Assembly (NCBI GenBank): GCA_964639275.1
Contig: CAZXCQ010000022.1
Location: forward strand, 1 to 35,521
From: CAZXCQ01 sp964639275
GTDB taxonomy: Bacteria > Desulfobacterota > DSM-4660 > Desulfatiglandales > Desulfatiglandaceae
Direction: 5' to 3'
DNA length: 35,521 nt
Under the pieces are notes generated by a model, which was not told the DNA's origin, searched no databases, and saw only the letters and a program-made list of their open reading frames with translations. Of this stretch, positions 1 through 8,301 are shown piece after piece. The position numbers and the translations under genes were made by a program. Each line of letters starts with the position of its first letter. The stretch's first letter is position 1.

Positions 1-118
1 TGGCAACGCCTTCGACAAAGTATGCCCTCAAGGCCTCGTACTGTCGATGGGTGGCGTTTTTAGGTTCCAGGAAGAACCGGGCCCATTCTGTTAGTTGCAC
101 TGGTGAACTAGGTATCAT
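1..118 (-). CDS. Transposase, N-terminal fragment (cut by window edge)
   Basis: Reading leftward from an ATG at 118 gives 39 in-frame residues that run off the window. They start MIPSSPVQLTEWARFF and contain RQYEALRAYFVEGVA. This resembles the N-terminus of a common environmental transposase family in which a helical RYEALRAYFVEG segment precedes a helix-turn-helix; I recognise the pattern from memory only and cannot fix the IS family. The catalytic domain lies outside the window. It fits the surrounding run of insertion sequences. It could be intact or only a remnant. Confidence 0.5.
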   Translation of the reverse strand, partial: MIPSSPVQLTEWARFFLEPKNATHRQYEALRAYFVEGVA

Positions 119-403
119 ATATCCACTATGTCATAAACAATCTCTTTTGTAAAGAAAAAAATGCACTGCTCATGAAATAGCTTGAATGTAGTGTGGTTTA
201 AGGTTTATAGTAGTACAATATATCCGGTACTAAATGCAGAGAGTCATTTTAACTCATTGGCTAATAGGTTTTAAGTTAGTAGTACATATAACATATGTTG
301 GACTTAAATACAGCCTGGAATTCTGATTTATCGCTCTCATTGTTAGGACATCTCGATTCCGTGGGAATCCAGGTTAGAGGATCGCCGGCGGAAATCCCGA
401 ACC
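119..403. other. AT-rich stretch without a recognisable gene
   Basis: This stretch lies between the leftward transposase start and the rightward IS630-type transposase. It is visibly more AT-rich than the rest of the window and has no open frame of useful length on either strand. It probably contains the outer ends of the two flanking insertion sequences, but I could not define terminal inverted repeats by eye. The 5' part of istA, which would be expected here if the IS630-type element had simply inserted into istA, is not found. Confidence 0.4.
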
Positions 404-1895
404 TTGCTGCCTAAACAGGAATCTGCCGAACTTTCACCTATTACGCTGCGAGAAGATGACGACCACCTCGTGGTTGATTTGGGCATTCGAGAAAGATCGC
501 TCATACTTTGCCGTCGAGACCCTCTGCAGATGAAAACAGTGTTGCTATCGATGTTCAACAGCGGTCTTTTGTCAACGCGTCAAGTGGCTGAGGCGATTGA
601 GTTGACCCCGTCCCATACGGCGGCCTTTGCCAAACGACCCCAGGAGCAAGGTGCGCTGAGTGTGTCGGATCGAAGCGGGCAACCCCCTGAGTGATGTGAA
701 ACGGTGCGGACGACCCCGCCGCATTTCCGAAGCATCTCGGATCAAGACCATTTCCGTTTACTGTCACTGTCAGCACACGCCCCTACTTCCCGGGGTTCAC
801 CGCTGGTCATTGCGTGATGCACAAAGGTTTTTCAAAGAACCCCCTGATCTCATCGGAGAGCCCATCAGCTGCGCAACCATCCACCGGATTCTCATGGAGC
901 ACTCCCTTCGACCCCATCGGCGCAAATACTACTTGCAGATCACCGATCCGGATTTCTTTCCCAAGATGGAGCATATCATTGGGTGTTACTCCAACCCTCC
1001 GGAGAATCTATATTGTTTCGATAAATGCACTTGCATTCAAGCCCTTAACCGTATCACCCCCACCTTGCCCCCAGCGGCTCATCAGCCCGCTTTCGAGGGC
1101 TTTGACTATCGTAGAAATGGCACAACCGACCTGCTCGCCTTTCTCAATCCGACCACAGGCAGGGTCTACGGCCAGTGCACCGACAACCATGATCGGCATA
1201 CGCTGTGCCGCGTCCTCTCGTCCCATGTTCGAATGCATCCCCCTGACTCCGTTCTGCACTACATCATGGATAATCTCAGCACACACTACCGCGATGATTT
1301 CTGCCGGAAAGTGGCCAATCTTAGCGGCGTACCCTATGTGCCCCTCAAAACAGGAGTCCAACGCCGCCAATGGCTCCAATCACCGCACAAACGCATTGTT
1401 GTTCACTTCGTGCCTTTCCACGCTTCCTGGTTGAACATGGTTGAGATATGGTTCGGCATTCTCAAGAACAAGTGCCTCAACTACGATCATTTCAGCTCGG
1501 TTGCAACGCTCCGGGAAACCATCATGACCTTTATCGACACATGGAATGATTTCTACGCTCATCCCTTTACCTGGTCCTACACCGGAGAGGGATTGCACCG
1601 AAAAGCCGTTCGTCGTTTCTGCCTGTTGCTCTCTATCGAGACTCCTCAAATGGACTGTAAGTTCCTTACTCGTCAGCTTTTTCTCATGAGCAACATCCCC
1701 GAAAATTATCTTGGACTTATACCCGTGGCTGATTGGCTTCGGCTGATCGACCTTGCCACCGAGAAACGAGACTACATCCTGAACATCCTTCAATCCGACC
1801 TTAGTCCCAAACGCCAACAACAGGCGCGGGAGGCTTATACTCGGTTCGTAGAAAAGGTCATCAGTGGCTCACGGTTTATGGCCAGAGCCGCCTAA
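404..1895 (+). CDS. IS630-family transposase split over two frames
   Basis: A first frame (from a TTG at 404, stop at 692-694) encodes a helix-turn-helix part including LSTRQVAEAIELTPSHTAAF. A second frame, +1 relative to it and open to 1895, encodes the DDE superendonuclease core: CFDKCTCIQALNR, then IMDNLSTH, then SWLNMVEIWFGIL. These carry the three acidic residues of IS630/Tc1-mariner enzymes. The usual DEK around the first Asp reads DKC here. About 100 residues follow the core, ending MARAA. The frames overlap at a run of five C (AACCCCCTGA, 681-690). A +1 slip there would join ...SGQP to LSDVKRCG. Programmed frameshifting is known in some IS families, so it may be functional, but a simple indel in a dead copy is equally possible. 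Confidence 0.75.
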
Positions 1896-1950
1896 AAGCA
1901 TATAGCATTGCCAAAAAATATCAAATTGCCAAAAAAACAACACACAATTT

Positions 1951-3012
1951 ATGAGACACGAAACTATGTTGTCCCACTATGGGATTGTGGCGGACCCGGC
2001 AAGGGTTGGGGATCCCAATCGAAAGGGTAGTGTGGAAAATGGTGTCAAACACACACAGGACACTGCCTTGAAGGGGAGGAAATCCGAGACGATACAATCC
2101 CAGAATGAATGGCTGAGGCATTGGGAGGAGCGCTGGGCGGCGCAACGGATTCATGATCGGAGCAAACGTCAGGTAGAGGAGATGTTCAGGGAAGAAAAAC
2201 CGTATGTGTTGCCATTGCCTCTGATGCCGTTTGTGTATTTTCGTCAGGAAACCCGGAGAGTTTATGACGACGCTACGATCCAGGTGGGCAACTGTTACTA
2301 TGCGGCAGGCCCGGCACCCCTGTACAGCGAGGTGGCGGTAAGGATCTATGACAAAGAGATCGAAATCCTGGACTTGCATCGGATGGAGGTTATCCGCCGC
2401 CATCGAAGAGGCAAGCGCCCGGGGTCTTTGATGATGGCGCCAGGGGATCGGATCTTCAATCCGTCCCGGGAAACGGACAGGTTGCTTTCTCAGGCCCAGA
2501 TGATTGGCCCGCACACATTTTCCCTGTGTGAAAGGTGGTTTAACGAAGAAGGTCGCAGCGGCCAGCGCCGTATGTATGGCCTGTATCCGGCCCGGTACGT
2601 GGAGAAAGCGGCTGAACTGGGATTGGCAAACGGCTTGAACAGTTCCAAGGCACTGCGACGGATGGTGGAGAGCATGGCAGCGGAGGCCGATGAAAGAAAG
2701 GCTGACCCATCCGGGTTCACGCAGGCGCATCCCTTGATTCGATCGGGACAAGACTACGCCGCCTTCTGGGAGGCGCATGCCGCTGGGGGCTCTTCCCGGG
2801 AAGACCCCATTTGTTCCGAATCCAATATCATCTCCCGTGAACAACTGCAACAGATCGCGCACCAGGCAAATTGGCTTAAGGTGATAGATGTCTTTGGGCT
2901 CGAAGTGGATCCCAAGCGAAGCCGACGGGATGATGAGATCTGGATCAAATCACCCTTTACACAGGAAGAGAAGGCGTCGATGCACGTCAGCCTCTCGGCC
3001 TCCGGCTCGTAG
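1951..3012 (+). pseudogene. istA: IS21 transposase IstA, 5'-truncated, running into a primase N-terminus
   Basis: The open frame begins just before LSHYGIVADPARVGDPNRK and GSVENGVKH, the region with the last catalytic Glu of the IS21 integrase (DDE) domain. The Mu-type C-terminal domain follows (YDDATIQVGNCYYAAGPAPL, VRIYDKEIEIL). The DNA-binding domain and first two catalytic Asp residues are missing; the sequence upstream is the IS630-type transposase, so an insertion or deletion removed them. From about residue 294 the same frame continues as a CHC2-primase-like start (QANWLKVIDVFGLEV, DDEIWIKSPF). The original istA stop has therefore been lost, or the two proteins were fused. The frame ends at 3012 after a frameshift near 2990-3000. 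Confidence 0.7.
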
Positions 3013-3894
3013 AGCCTACGCCTCGGAAAGAGAACGTCTTCAAGGACTTCAGCAGCGGCAAGGGCGGCGGCATCATCCAGTTTTGTCGGGATATGCTGCA
3101 TCAGCAGGGCCAGGAAATGACCATGTTCCATGTGGCCCGGTGGATGGTGGCTGAAGGGATCTCCACGGAAAATCATCTCAACGCCCCATCGGTGATCAGG
3201 AACCGCCAGGTTGAGAAAACCACCAACCACCCCATAAAAATCGATTTACCTCGGTATCTGCGCCCGGATCATCCGCAATGGCGCCGTCGGGGCATATCCG
3301 CTGAAACCTGTCGTTACCTGGGATGCGGTTTCCTGCCTCAGCGGAGATGGGCAAAAACAGCCTTGCCTCTCAACTCCCGGCTGGGCTTCCAGGTTCGCGG
3401 CATAAGAGAAAACGCCAACGGCTTTCAGCCGGTTATTCTCAGTCATACCCGACGGGCACTGACCCGGGAGCAGGAAGATTCCCATGGAAAATACTTGGAG
3501 TTATCCCTTCAAAAAAAGCTGGGAGCTCTACAACCAGGATCACATCCTGATGGATGAAGAAGCCTGGCGTCAAGCCAACACCTTCGGCCTGATCCTGGTC
3601 GAAGGGTTTTTCGATGTGGCAAAGCTCGTGGAAGCCGGTTGCCGCAATGTCGTCGCGTTAATGGGAAGTGCCATCTCTGCACAACAGATCGAGCGGTTGC
3701 TCTGGATGTAGGCCCGGGTGCGGTTCCCTCACATCCTCCTCTTTCTGGACCGGGATCCGGCAGGACAGAGAGGGATGTTGCAGGTTCGAAAGCAATTAGC
3801 CCCCCACGGCCTCTCTGTCACCGTGTTTGACTGGGACCCGGCAGACATGTCGGTGCAACAGCTTCGCACCCTGCGAAGACATGGGATACTTTGA
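2830..3894 (+). pseudogene. CHC2/TOPRIM primase-like protein of the IS21-like element, frameshifted
   Basis: The coding trace starts in the istA frame (SREQLQQIAHQANWL). It moves one frame near 3000 (PTPRKENVFKDFSSGKGGG, then IIQFCRDML), and moves back near 3500 (PFKKSWELYNQDH). It then gives a TOPRIM domain with LVEGFFDVAKLVEAG and, after a TAG at 3709-3711, LLFLDRDPAGQRG, ending at the TGA at 3892-3894. The FKDFSSGKGG motif and the TOPRIM Glu plus DxD are typical of DnaG-like primases on mobile elements. The zinc-finger cysteines are not evident. Two frame changes and one stop make this copy non-functional. Family identity rests on motifs recognised by eye. Confidence 0.65.
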
Positions 3895-3910
3895 ACAGCA
3901 CTCAGGATAA

Positions 3911-4312
3911 AAAAGAAGAAAGAACCTCTTCGAGGCCACTCAACTCAAGCGGAGGAAAGAACTCAACAAGCTCTTCTCAGAAACCGATCTCTTGGTCGTC
4001 GATGATTTGTTCCTGCGTAAGAAAGTCCCCGAACAGGCCGCTGACGATCTGCTCGATATCATCCTCAATCGGTATGCTTCAAGAAGAAGCACCCTCCTTA
4101 CATCAAATCGACCGATCGAAGACTGGGGCAAGCTCCTCAAGGACAATGCCGCCTCTTCGGCCATCCTCGATCGCCTCCCTCATCGGGGCAGACTCCTCAA
4201 GTCCCAGGGAAAGAGCTATCGCCTTAAGGAGGCCGCTCTCAGGCTATCGCAACACAGACCCAAAAACCACGATGAAAAAGGAAATACTATGGACCTTTCC
4301 TCTCAACATTAG
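3911..4312 (+). pseudogene. istB: IS21 helper ATPase IstB, C-terminal fragment
   Basis: After a stop at 3908-3910 one frame reads through to 4312. It contains the Walker B strand TDLLVVDDLFLRK, the sensor-like STLLTSNRPIEDWGK, and a C-terminal part typical of IstB (ILDRLPHRGRLLKSQGKSYR). IstB is the AAA+ protein that activates the IS21 transposase. The first roughly 130 residues, including Walker A, are absent: the preceding sequence is the end of the primase-like region. There is no credible start codon or ribosome-binding site for the fragment, so it is a remnant. Its order after istA matches IS21 organisation. Confidence 0.7.
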
Positions 4313-4362
4313 TACACTAAATTCTGTCGCCAGGGTGGGGCATTTTGAAGTGGCCATCGGGG

Positions 4363-4842
4363 ATCAGAAAATGCCGGGACACGGACGTGGATGTGATTTT
4401 TGAGATCATTAACGATAGTGAAAAGGCATACGAAGGCGTGATACCAAAATGACTGTCGGCATGATCCGTATATGGGAATGGATGAGTTGAGACATAAGAT
4501 AGAAGCTGGGGTTCTCTTCTGGGGGTATGAGGAGGAAGGCGTCATGGACATTCAGGACAAGGACGATGTGGCACTTATCCGTCATGCCTATGTCCACACA
4601 TCGAAAAGGAACCTCGGGATCGACAAAAGGCTTCTCCGGTTTTTTGAATCCACAACCGCCAAGCCCATACTCATTGGAACATGGACTGCCGCTAGCTGGG
4701 CAATTGCTTTTTATGAAAAAAATGGTTACAGGCTCTTAGGGCCCGGCGACAATAACCAATTGTTGAGAAATAATCGACCATACCTAAACGTCAGCAGGAA
4801 ACATCCGTTGTTCTTGCCCATGCCCGATGGGGAAACCTGTGA
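4363..4842 (+). pseudogene. GNAT-family N-acetyltransferase, broken by two frameshifts
   Basis: Three frames must be joined to give one protein. The first is IRKCRDTDVDVIFEIINDS to GVIPK (stop at 4450). The second, shifted by +1 at about 4450, is CRHDPYMGMDELRHKIEAG, then VLFWGYEEEGVMDIQD and the acetyl-CoA-binding part (TSKRNLGIDKRLLRFFE), ending in AIAFYEKNGYRLLGPGD. A last shift near 4770 gives IPKRQQETSVVLAHARWGN before the TGA at 4840-4842. The pattern is that of small GNAT acetyltransferases, substrate unknown. The usual Q/RxxGxG/A reads RNLGIDK. No start codon is found in frame, so the 5' end may have been lost next to the IS21-like element. The end overlaps the start of the MFS gene. 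Confidence 0.65.
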
Positions 4843-6056
4843 CAGGTATAACGCCACGCAACCTGTATTATGGCTATGTCTTGGTTTTCGCAGGATTTGC
4901 AGTTCTGCTTTCCACATATGGCATGCTTTACTCCTTTGGGATTTTTTTGAAACCACTACTGGAGGATCTTGGGCTGAGCAGGGCATCTGTGTCCGGGGCT
5001 TATTCTCTGTGCTTTTTTCTAAGCGGCGCCCTTGCCATGGCTGCAGGATGGCTGAATGACCGAATTGGTCCAAGAATGGTCATATCGTGCTCGGGTATAC
5101 TGATTGGCTCAGGGTATCTTCTCCTGTCGCGAATCAACAACAGCATGGAACTGTATATTTGCTACGGGCTGCTGGTGGGTACCGGTATGAGCGGCGGCAT
5201 TGCGCCAGTGCTCTCCACAATCACCAGGTGGTTCAAGACGAATAGGGGCCTGATGACAGGCTTTGCCATCGCAGGTGTGGGAACGGGAACTCTGATTGTC
5301 CCCCCTATTGCCAACGGACTCATTTCTGCATATGGATGGCGATTTTCCTTCTTCCTTCTTGGAATGATCCTCCTATTCATGATCGTCGGGCTCGCACAGC
5401 TTTTTGTAAGGGATCCCATGAGCAAAGGTTTAGTCCCATATGGGGCTGAAAGGCCTGTAAACGAGTTGGGTGACTGTGGATCAAACGGTATTTCTCTTCG
5501 CGACGCCTACCGTGACACTCAGCTTTGGATACTCTTTGCGGTATATGTTTTTTCTGGCTTCGTCATCCAAATTACCCTGGTAAATATTACCATCTACGCC
5601 ATATCCTCGGGAGTCTCGGCACGTTCGGGTGCCATGCTCCTATCCTTTATAGGCGTGGGGAGTCTCGTTGGCAGGATTTTCGGGGGTGCTGTCTCTGATT
5701 GGTTTGGAAGTAAATCGATGATGATTACGGCGTCGCTATCAATGGCGATCCTGTTTTTCTTGCTTCTGTTGTCACGCAATACGCTGGTACTCGTGCTGTT
5801 TGCCGGATGTTTCGGCTTGGTGTATGGCGAGATTCTGTGCATGATGCCGATTCTGCCTGCTGAATTATTCGGTTTGATGAATCATGGAGCGATTTTAGGG
5901 GTCGTTACCTTTGCAAGCACGCTGGGTGGCGCACTCGGTCCTGTGGTTGCCGGCACCATCTTTGACAACTACGGAGGATATGAAATGGTTTGGATCACCT
6001 GTCTTGGCGTTTCAGTTGCGGCAATTGCTTCGTGTATATTCATAAGAAAAACCTGA
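4827..6056 (+). CDS. Major facilitator superfamily transporter, oxalate/formate or monocarboxylate type
   Basis: A 409-residue membrane protein with about 12 hydrophobic segments in two halves. It has the MFS signature loop after the second helix (GWLNDRIGPRMV) and its counterpart in the second half (GAVSDWFGSKSMM), plus GIFLKPLLEDLGLSRASVS near the N-terminus. The last is typical of the oxalate:formate antiporter and monocarboxylate branch. It probably moves a small organic anion with protons or by exchange; the substrate cannot be read from sequence. The ATG at 4827 lies inside the end of the broken acetyltransferase gene, and no strong ribosome-binding site precedes it. The start is placed so that about 15 residues precede the first helix (YYGYVLVFAG). 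Confidence 0.85.
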   Translation: MGKPVTGITPRNLYYGYVLVFAGFAVLLSTYGMLYSFGIFLKPLLEDLGLSRASVSGAYSLCFFLSGALAMAAGWLNDRIGPRMVISCSGILIGSGYLLLSRINNSMELYICYGLLVGTGMSGGIAPVLSTITRWFKTNRGLMTGFAIAGVGTGTLIVPPIANGLISAYGWRFSFFLLGMILLFMIVGLAQLFVRDPMSKGLVPYGAERPVNELGDCGSNGISLRDAYRDTQLWILFAVYVFSGFVIQITLVNITIYAISSGVSARSGAMLLSFIGVGSLVGRIFGGAVSDWFGSKSMMITASLSMAILFFLLLLSRNTLVLVLFAGCFGLVYGEILCMMPILPAELFGLMNHGAILGVVTFASTLGGALGPVVAGTIFDNYGGYEMVWITCLGVSVAAIASCIFIRKT

Positions 6057-6550
6057 GGCAGTCTATCTGCCGCTAAAACGCTAAAGATTGCATGCGGAAT
6101 ATAGCCCAGCATCTTCCTTGGTAAGAATCTATGAAAAATCTGCTTCACTCCGCATACAATATTTAGCGTTAGCTGCCATAGGCGTTAGCGTTGAGCACCC
6201 TGTAGGACCCCAAGAAAAATCTTTGCAACTTTGCGAGAGGCTTTTTAGTTGCAGTTGCGCCGCCTTAGTTGAATTATCCGCCTGTGCCAAAGGAACTACC
6301 TTCTGAATATCTCAAACATTCAACACCATCGAAAGATTGAGCTATCTGCCATGTCGATCAGGCTTTCGATTGTAAAATAGCATGGAATATCAGTTAGATG
6401 CATAATCATCTGCCAATGGCTAGTACTGGTGGGGGTGGGGGGAATCGCTCTTACAAATCAAACTGAGGATTTGATTTTGAAGGCTCCGAAGGAAGCCAAA
6501 CTGCGAAACCAATGGGTGACCCATTGAGGTCTTAATTCCATGAGTTCATT
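6057..6550. other. Intergenic region without a recognisable gene
   Basis: Between the convergent MFS gene and the TrmO-like gene no frame looks coding. The beginning has a short GGCAG/CTGCC stem right after the MFS stop. Around 6161-6192 GCGTTAGCTGCCATAGGCGTTAGCG contains a repeated GCGTTAGC. Around 6429-6441 there is a G-rich run. Two hairpins near the right end are listed separately. Confidence 0.5.
6482..6526 (-). terminator. Tandem hairpins downstream of the TrmO-like gene
   Basis: CAATGGGT-G-ACCCATTG (6510-6526) is a perfect 8-bp inverted repeat. On the minus strand it is followed by GGCTTC-CTTC-GGAGCC (6482-6497), a 6-bp stem with one wobble pair. Both sit within 70 bp after the stop of the leftward TrmO-like gene, so they could stop its transcription or protect the 3' end. 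No long T tract follows, so factor-independent termination is not assured. Confidence 0.3.
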
Positions 6551-7009
6551 TCACCTTTTCAGGTCAATCACCGGGGAGCCGTGAAACGCATCAATATCCT
6601 CGATTTCAATGATGTTTTCTTTGGCAGAGATGATTTTACATCGACTCACACCGATCAAATTGGGACGTACCGGGGAATGGGTAGCAAAGACCCCCGTTAG
6701 AGGATTCTTCACGTTCCCCCTGGGGTGAACCTGCAAAATAGACCGTTTCTTCGGAGTGTCGTTACGGTCAAACCAGTAAATCACCATAACAGAGGAAAAC
6801 CTGTCCATTCCCAGCAAACCGGGCTCAAATTTTTTGTCTATTACAATAAAGGTTCGGTCTTCTTTCTTCACTACCTTTCCGATCGGGTATACTTTCAATG
6901 CTTTAGTCGCATCGACGTCTGCTTCACCAAAGGCTGTTGACGTGAATCGGGGAACTACAATTAGAACGCAGGCAAATACCACAAACCATTTCTTTGTGTC
7001 CATCCTCAA
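6551..7009 (-). CDS. Exported TrmO/TsaA-domain protein
   Basis: A 152-residue protein. Residues 1-28 form a classical signal peptide (KK near the start, hydrophobic FVVFACVLIVV, small residues before the likely cut at AFG/EA). The rest is a compact TsaA/TrmO beta-barrel: YPIGKVV, GVFATHSPVRPNLIGVS, and a C-terminal DAFHGSPVIDLKR matching the family's ATRSPxRPNPIGLS and DGTPVLDIKP motifs. TrmO methylates N6 of t6A37 in tRNA using SAM, which is a cytoplasmic job, so a secreted form is unexpected. The family's Arg in ATRSP is His here and the DGTP motif reads HGSP. A good AGGAGG lies 8 bases before the ATG. No operon partner is seen. The fold assignment is firm; the function is not. Confidence 0.75.
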   Translation of the reverse strand: MRMDTKKWFVVFACVLIVVPRFTSTAFGEADVDATKALKVYPIGKVVKKEDRTFIVIDKKFEPGLLGMDRFSSVMVIYWFDRNDTPKKRSILQVHPRGNVKNPLTGVFATHSPVRPNLIGVSRCKIISAKENIIEIEDIDAFHGSPVIDLKR

Positions 7010-7305
7010 ATCCTCCTATTTGGCGTGGAAGATCATTTCATATCGATAGCGGAAATCACTAATGTCAACCACTCCGATGCACAAATCCTCTCTCGTTACA
7101 ATCAATTGCTGAACATAGGACATTCCATGAGAATTCATGGGAACTCATTACGTCGGAGCTTAATTTCAAACATCCAGTTTCAGACGAGCCTCACAGCGAC
7201 CTATGCACGGGCGATACAGCGCCGATACGTTTATGGGAAGGATCTTTACCGATATGGTCAATACGACGGACCTGGCGAAACTCTTTGAGCAGTCCTTTAA
7301 TAATT

Positions 7306-7398
7306 GATGCCGTGCCTCACTGCAAGCAGTGTTTTGCTTGATATGAATAGCTTCCTTTGCTCAAACGAAGCTGCTCTCAGGCAATAAAGATGACAGGA
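7306..7398 (+). repeat. Direct repeat, copy 1 (~90 bp)
   Basis: This segment matches 8013-8102 in the same orientation. Shared blocks include ATGAATAGC, AAACGAAGCTGCTCTCAGG and CAATAARGATGACAGGA, with scattered substitutions and small indels at the left end. Identity is highest over the last 45 bp. The two copies are about 700 bp apart. Confidence 0.75.
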
Positions 7399-7892
7399 AA
7401 AAGGCCTCTCATGCACCCAAGTCCTTTTACTCGCAAGGAAAAGGACATCCGAGTTGCTCGTGAGGAAGGTGCCTGACATTCTTTGCAGGATCATGAGGTT
7501 ATCTATTGACTACCAAAACTAGCACGGTTGGACCCGTCTGTCATGCAAGGCACGGGTGGGCCGGTGCCCCCGGTGTCCTGCACCATTAGCCGCCTTTATC
7601 ATCCAGGATGCGCAGGCTGCTGAAGGGTAATATCTCTAAGCCCTGCGCACGTTCTGCACGAGCGTCCTCTATCAGTGCACCCCTATCAGTGCAAGGATTC
7701 AGGGCAGTGCATTCCGCGCTTTTTTTCTGGGTGGGGTCAGGCCAAGCTAACCTATTCACGTGGCACACAGAGGGTGGCAGGAATAAGCGTTCTGGTGGCA
7801 AAAAGGTGTCAGGAACGTATTTCGGAAAATCCTAGAGCTGAATCCCGCTGTAAGTGGCAAAACCAGGGACGGCAGTGACAGGTCGGTTTTAC

Positions 7893-8091
7893 TTTTCGGC
7901 TTGGTTTCGTCTCCAGGTGGAAAGGTTTCGAGTCCTTCGGACCGGGCGGCGCGTGCGAGCCTGTCATCGAAACAGACAAATACCCCATCTTCAGACAGGT
8001 TTTCATGGATCACCATGCCCTCACGGTAAGCAGAATTTTGCTTGACATGAATAGCGATTTTTGCCCAAACGAAGCTGCTCTCAGGCAATAA
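7893..8091 (-). pseudogene. Possible PIN-domain (VapC-like) toxin remnant
   Basis: A minus-strand frame contains LPESSFVWAKIAIHVKQN and then EDGVFVCFDDRLARAARSEG, LETFPPG. The second part resembles the C-terminus of PIN-domain ribonucleases, where a conserved Asp precedes a helix of the RLARAAxAEGL type. The preceding catalytic acids of a complete PIN domain (about 130 residues) are not present, and the frame continues at both ends into non-conserved sequence. Part of this frame lies inside direct repeat copy 2. If real, it is the tail of a lost toxin-antitoxin locus; the match is by eye only. Confidence 0.3.
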
Positions 8092-8102
8092 GGATGACAG
8101 GA
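8013..8102 (+). repeat. Direct repeat, copy 2 (~90 bp)
   Basis: Second copy of the segment at 7306-7398 (AGCAGAATTTTGCTTGACAT to the end GGATGACAGGA). It is followed by a short CCGGTC/GACCGG stem near 8118-8135, which copy 1 lacks. Read on the minus strand, this copy is open (LPESSFVWAKIAIHVKQN) whereas copy 1 has a stop at the Trp position, suggesting both derive from one former coding sequence. Confidence 0.75.
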
Positions 8103-8129
8103 GAGTAGCCGGTTGGCCCGGTCTTCTGT

Positions 8130-8301
8130 GACCGGAGAAAGGCACTGAAGGATCTCATCGGCTTTGCCTCAGCAGGAGAGAACGTCGTGCTTTACTCACC
8201 CAGGAGGAGGGGAATACTTTGACCGTGTGAAAAAGATTGTCACCCCCGAAGAAGTCTCCGAGAGCTACCGTCTGTTTCTGGAAAGGGCTATGGCTCTCTA
8301 G
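8130..8301 (+). pseudogene. C-terminal fragment of an unidentified protein, frameshifted
   Basis: One frame gives DRRKALKDLIGFASAGENV, then VLYS. A shift near 8205 leads to GGGEYFDRVKKIVTPEEVSE, then SYRLFLERAMAL and a TAG at 8299-8301. Both parts look like natural helical protein rather than chance translation. No start, no upstream domain and no family were recognised. The stop lies 14 bases inside the end of the convergent comB gene. Confidence 0.35.

Larger units (their letters stand above)
1951..4312 (+). mobile_element. Decayed IS21-like element with an embedded primase-like gene
   Basis: Three consecutive parts on one strand belong together: the C-terminal half of an IstA transposase, a CHC2/TOPRIM primase-like coding region in shifting frames, and the C-terminal part of the IstB ATPase. 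IS21 elements normally carry istA and istB overlapping or adjacent with nothing between them. Here about 900 bp of primase-like sequence sits in between. The element is dead: istA lacks its 5' half, the primase region has two frame changes and one stop, and istB lacks its Walker A region. The left boundary abuts the IS630-type transposase. I could not see terminal repeats or a target duplication. Confidence 0.65.
7010..8287. other. Gene-poor stretch with gene fragments and a duplicated segment
   Basis: About 1.3 kb with no complete gene on either strand. It contains two copies of a roughly 90-bp direct repeat, a piece resembling the end of a PIN-domain toxin on the minus strand, and the end of an unidentified protein on the plus strand (all listed separately). 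A plus-strand tail before 7309, reading RIFTDMVNTTDLAKLFEQSF and two further residues to a TGA, looks protein-like but was not recognised. The picture is of degraded accessory DNA. Confidence 0.5.

Noticed and set aside
1921..2862. 313-codon minus-strand frame opposite istA
   Set aside because: The plus strand has clear IS21 transposase motifs; the antisense translation matches nothing.
7586..7801. Minus-strand frame ending IEDARAERAQGLEILPFSS, which looks a little like an antitoxin tail
   Set aside because: Only about 30 residues look protein-like, there is no complete domain and no intact toxin nearby; too weak to annotate.
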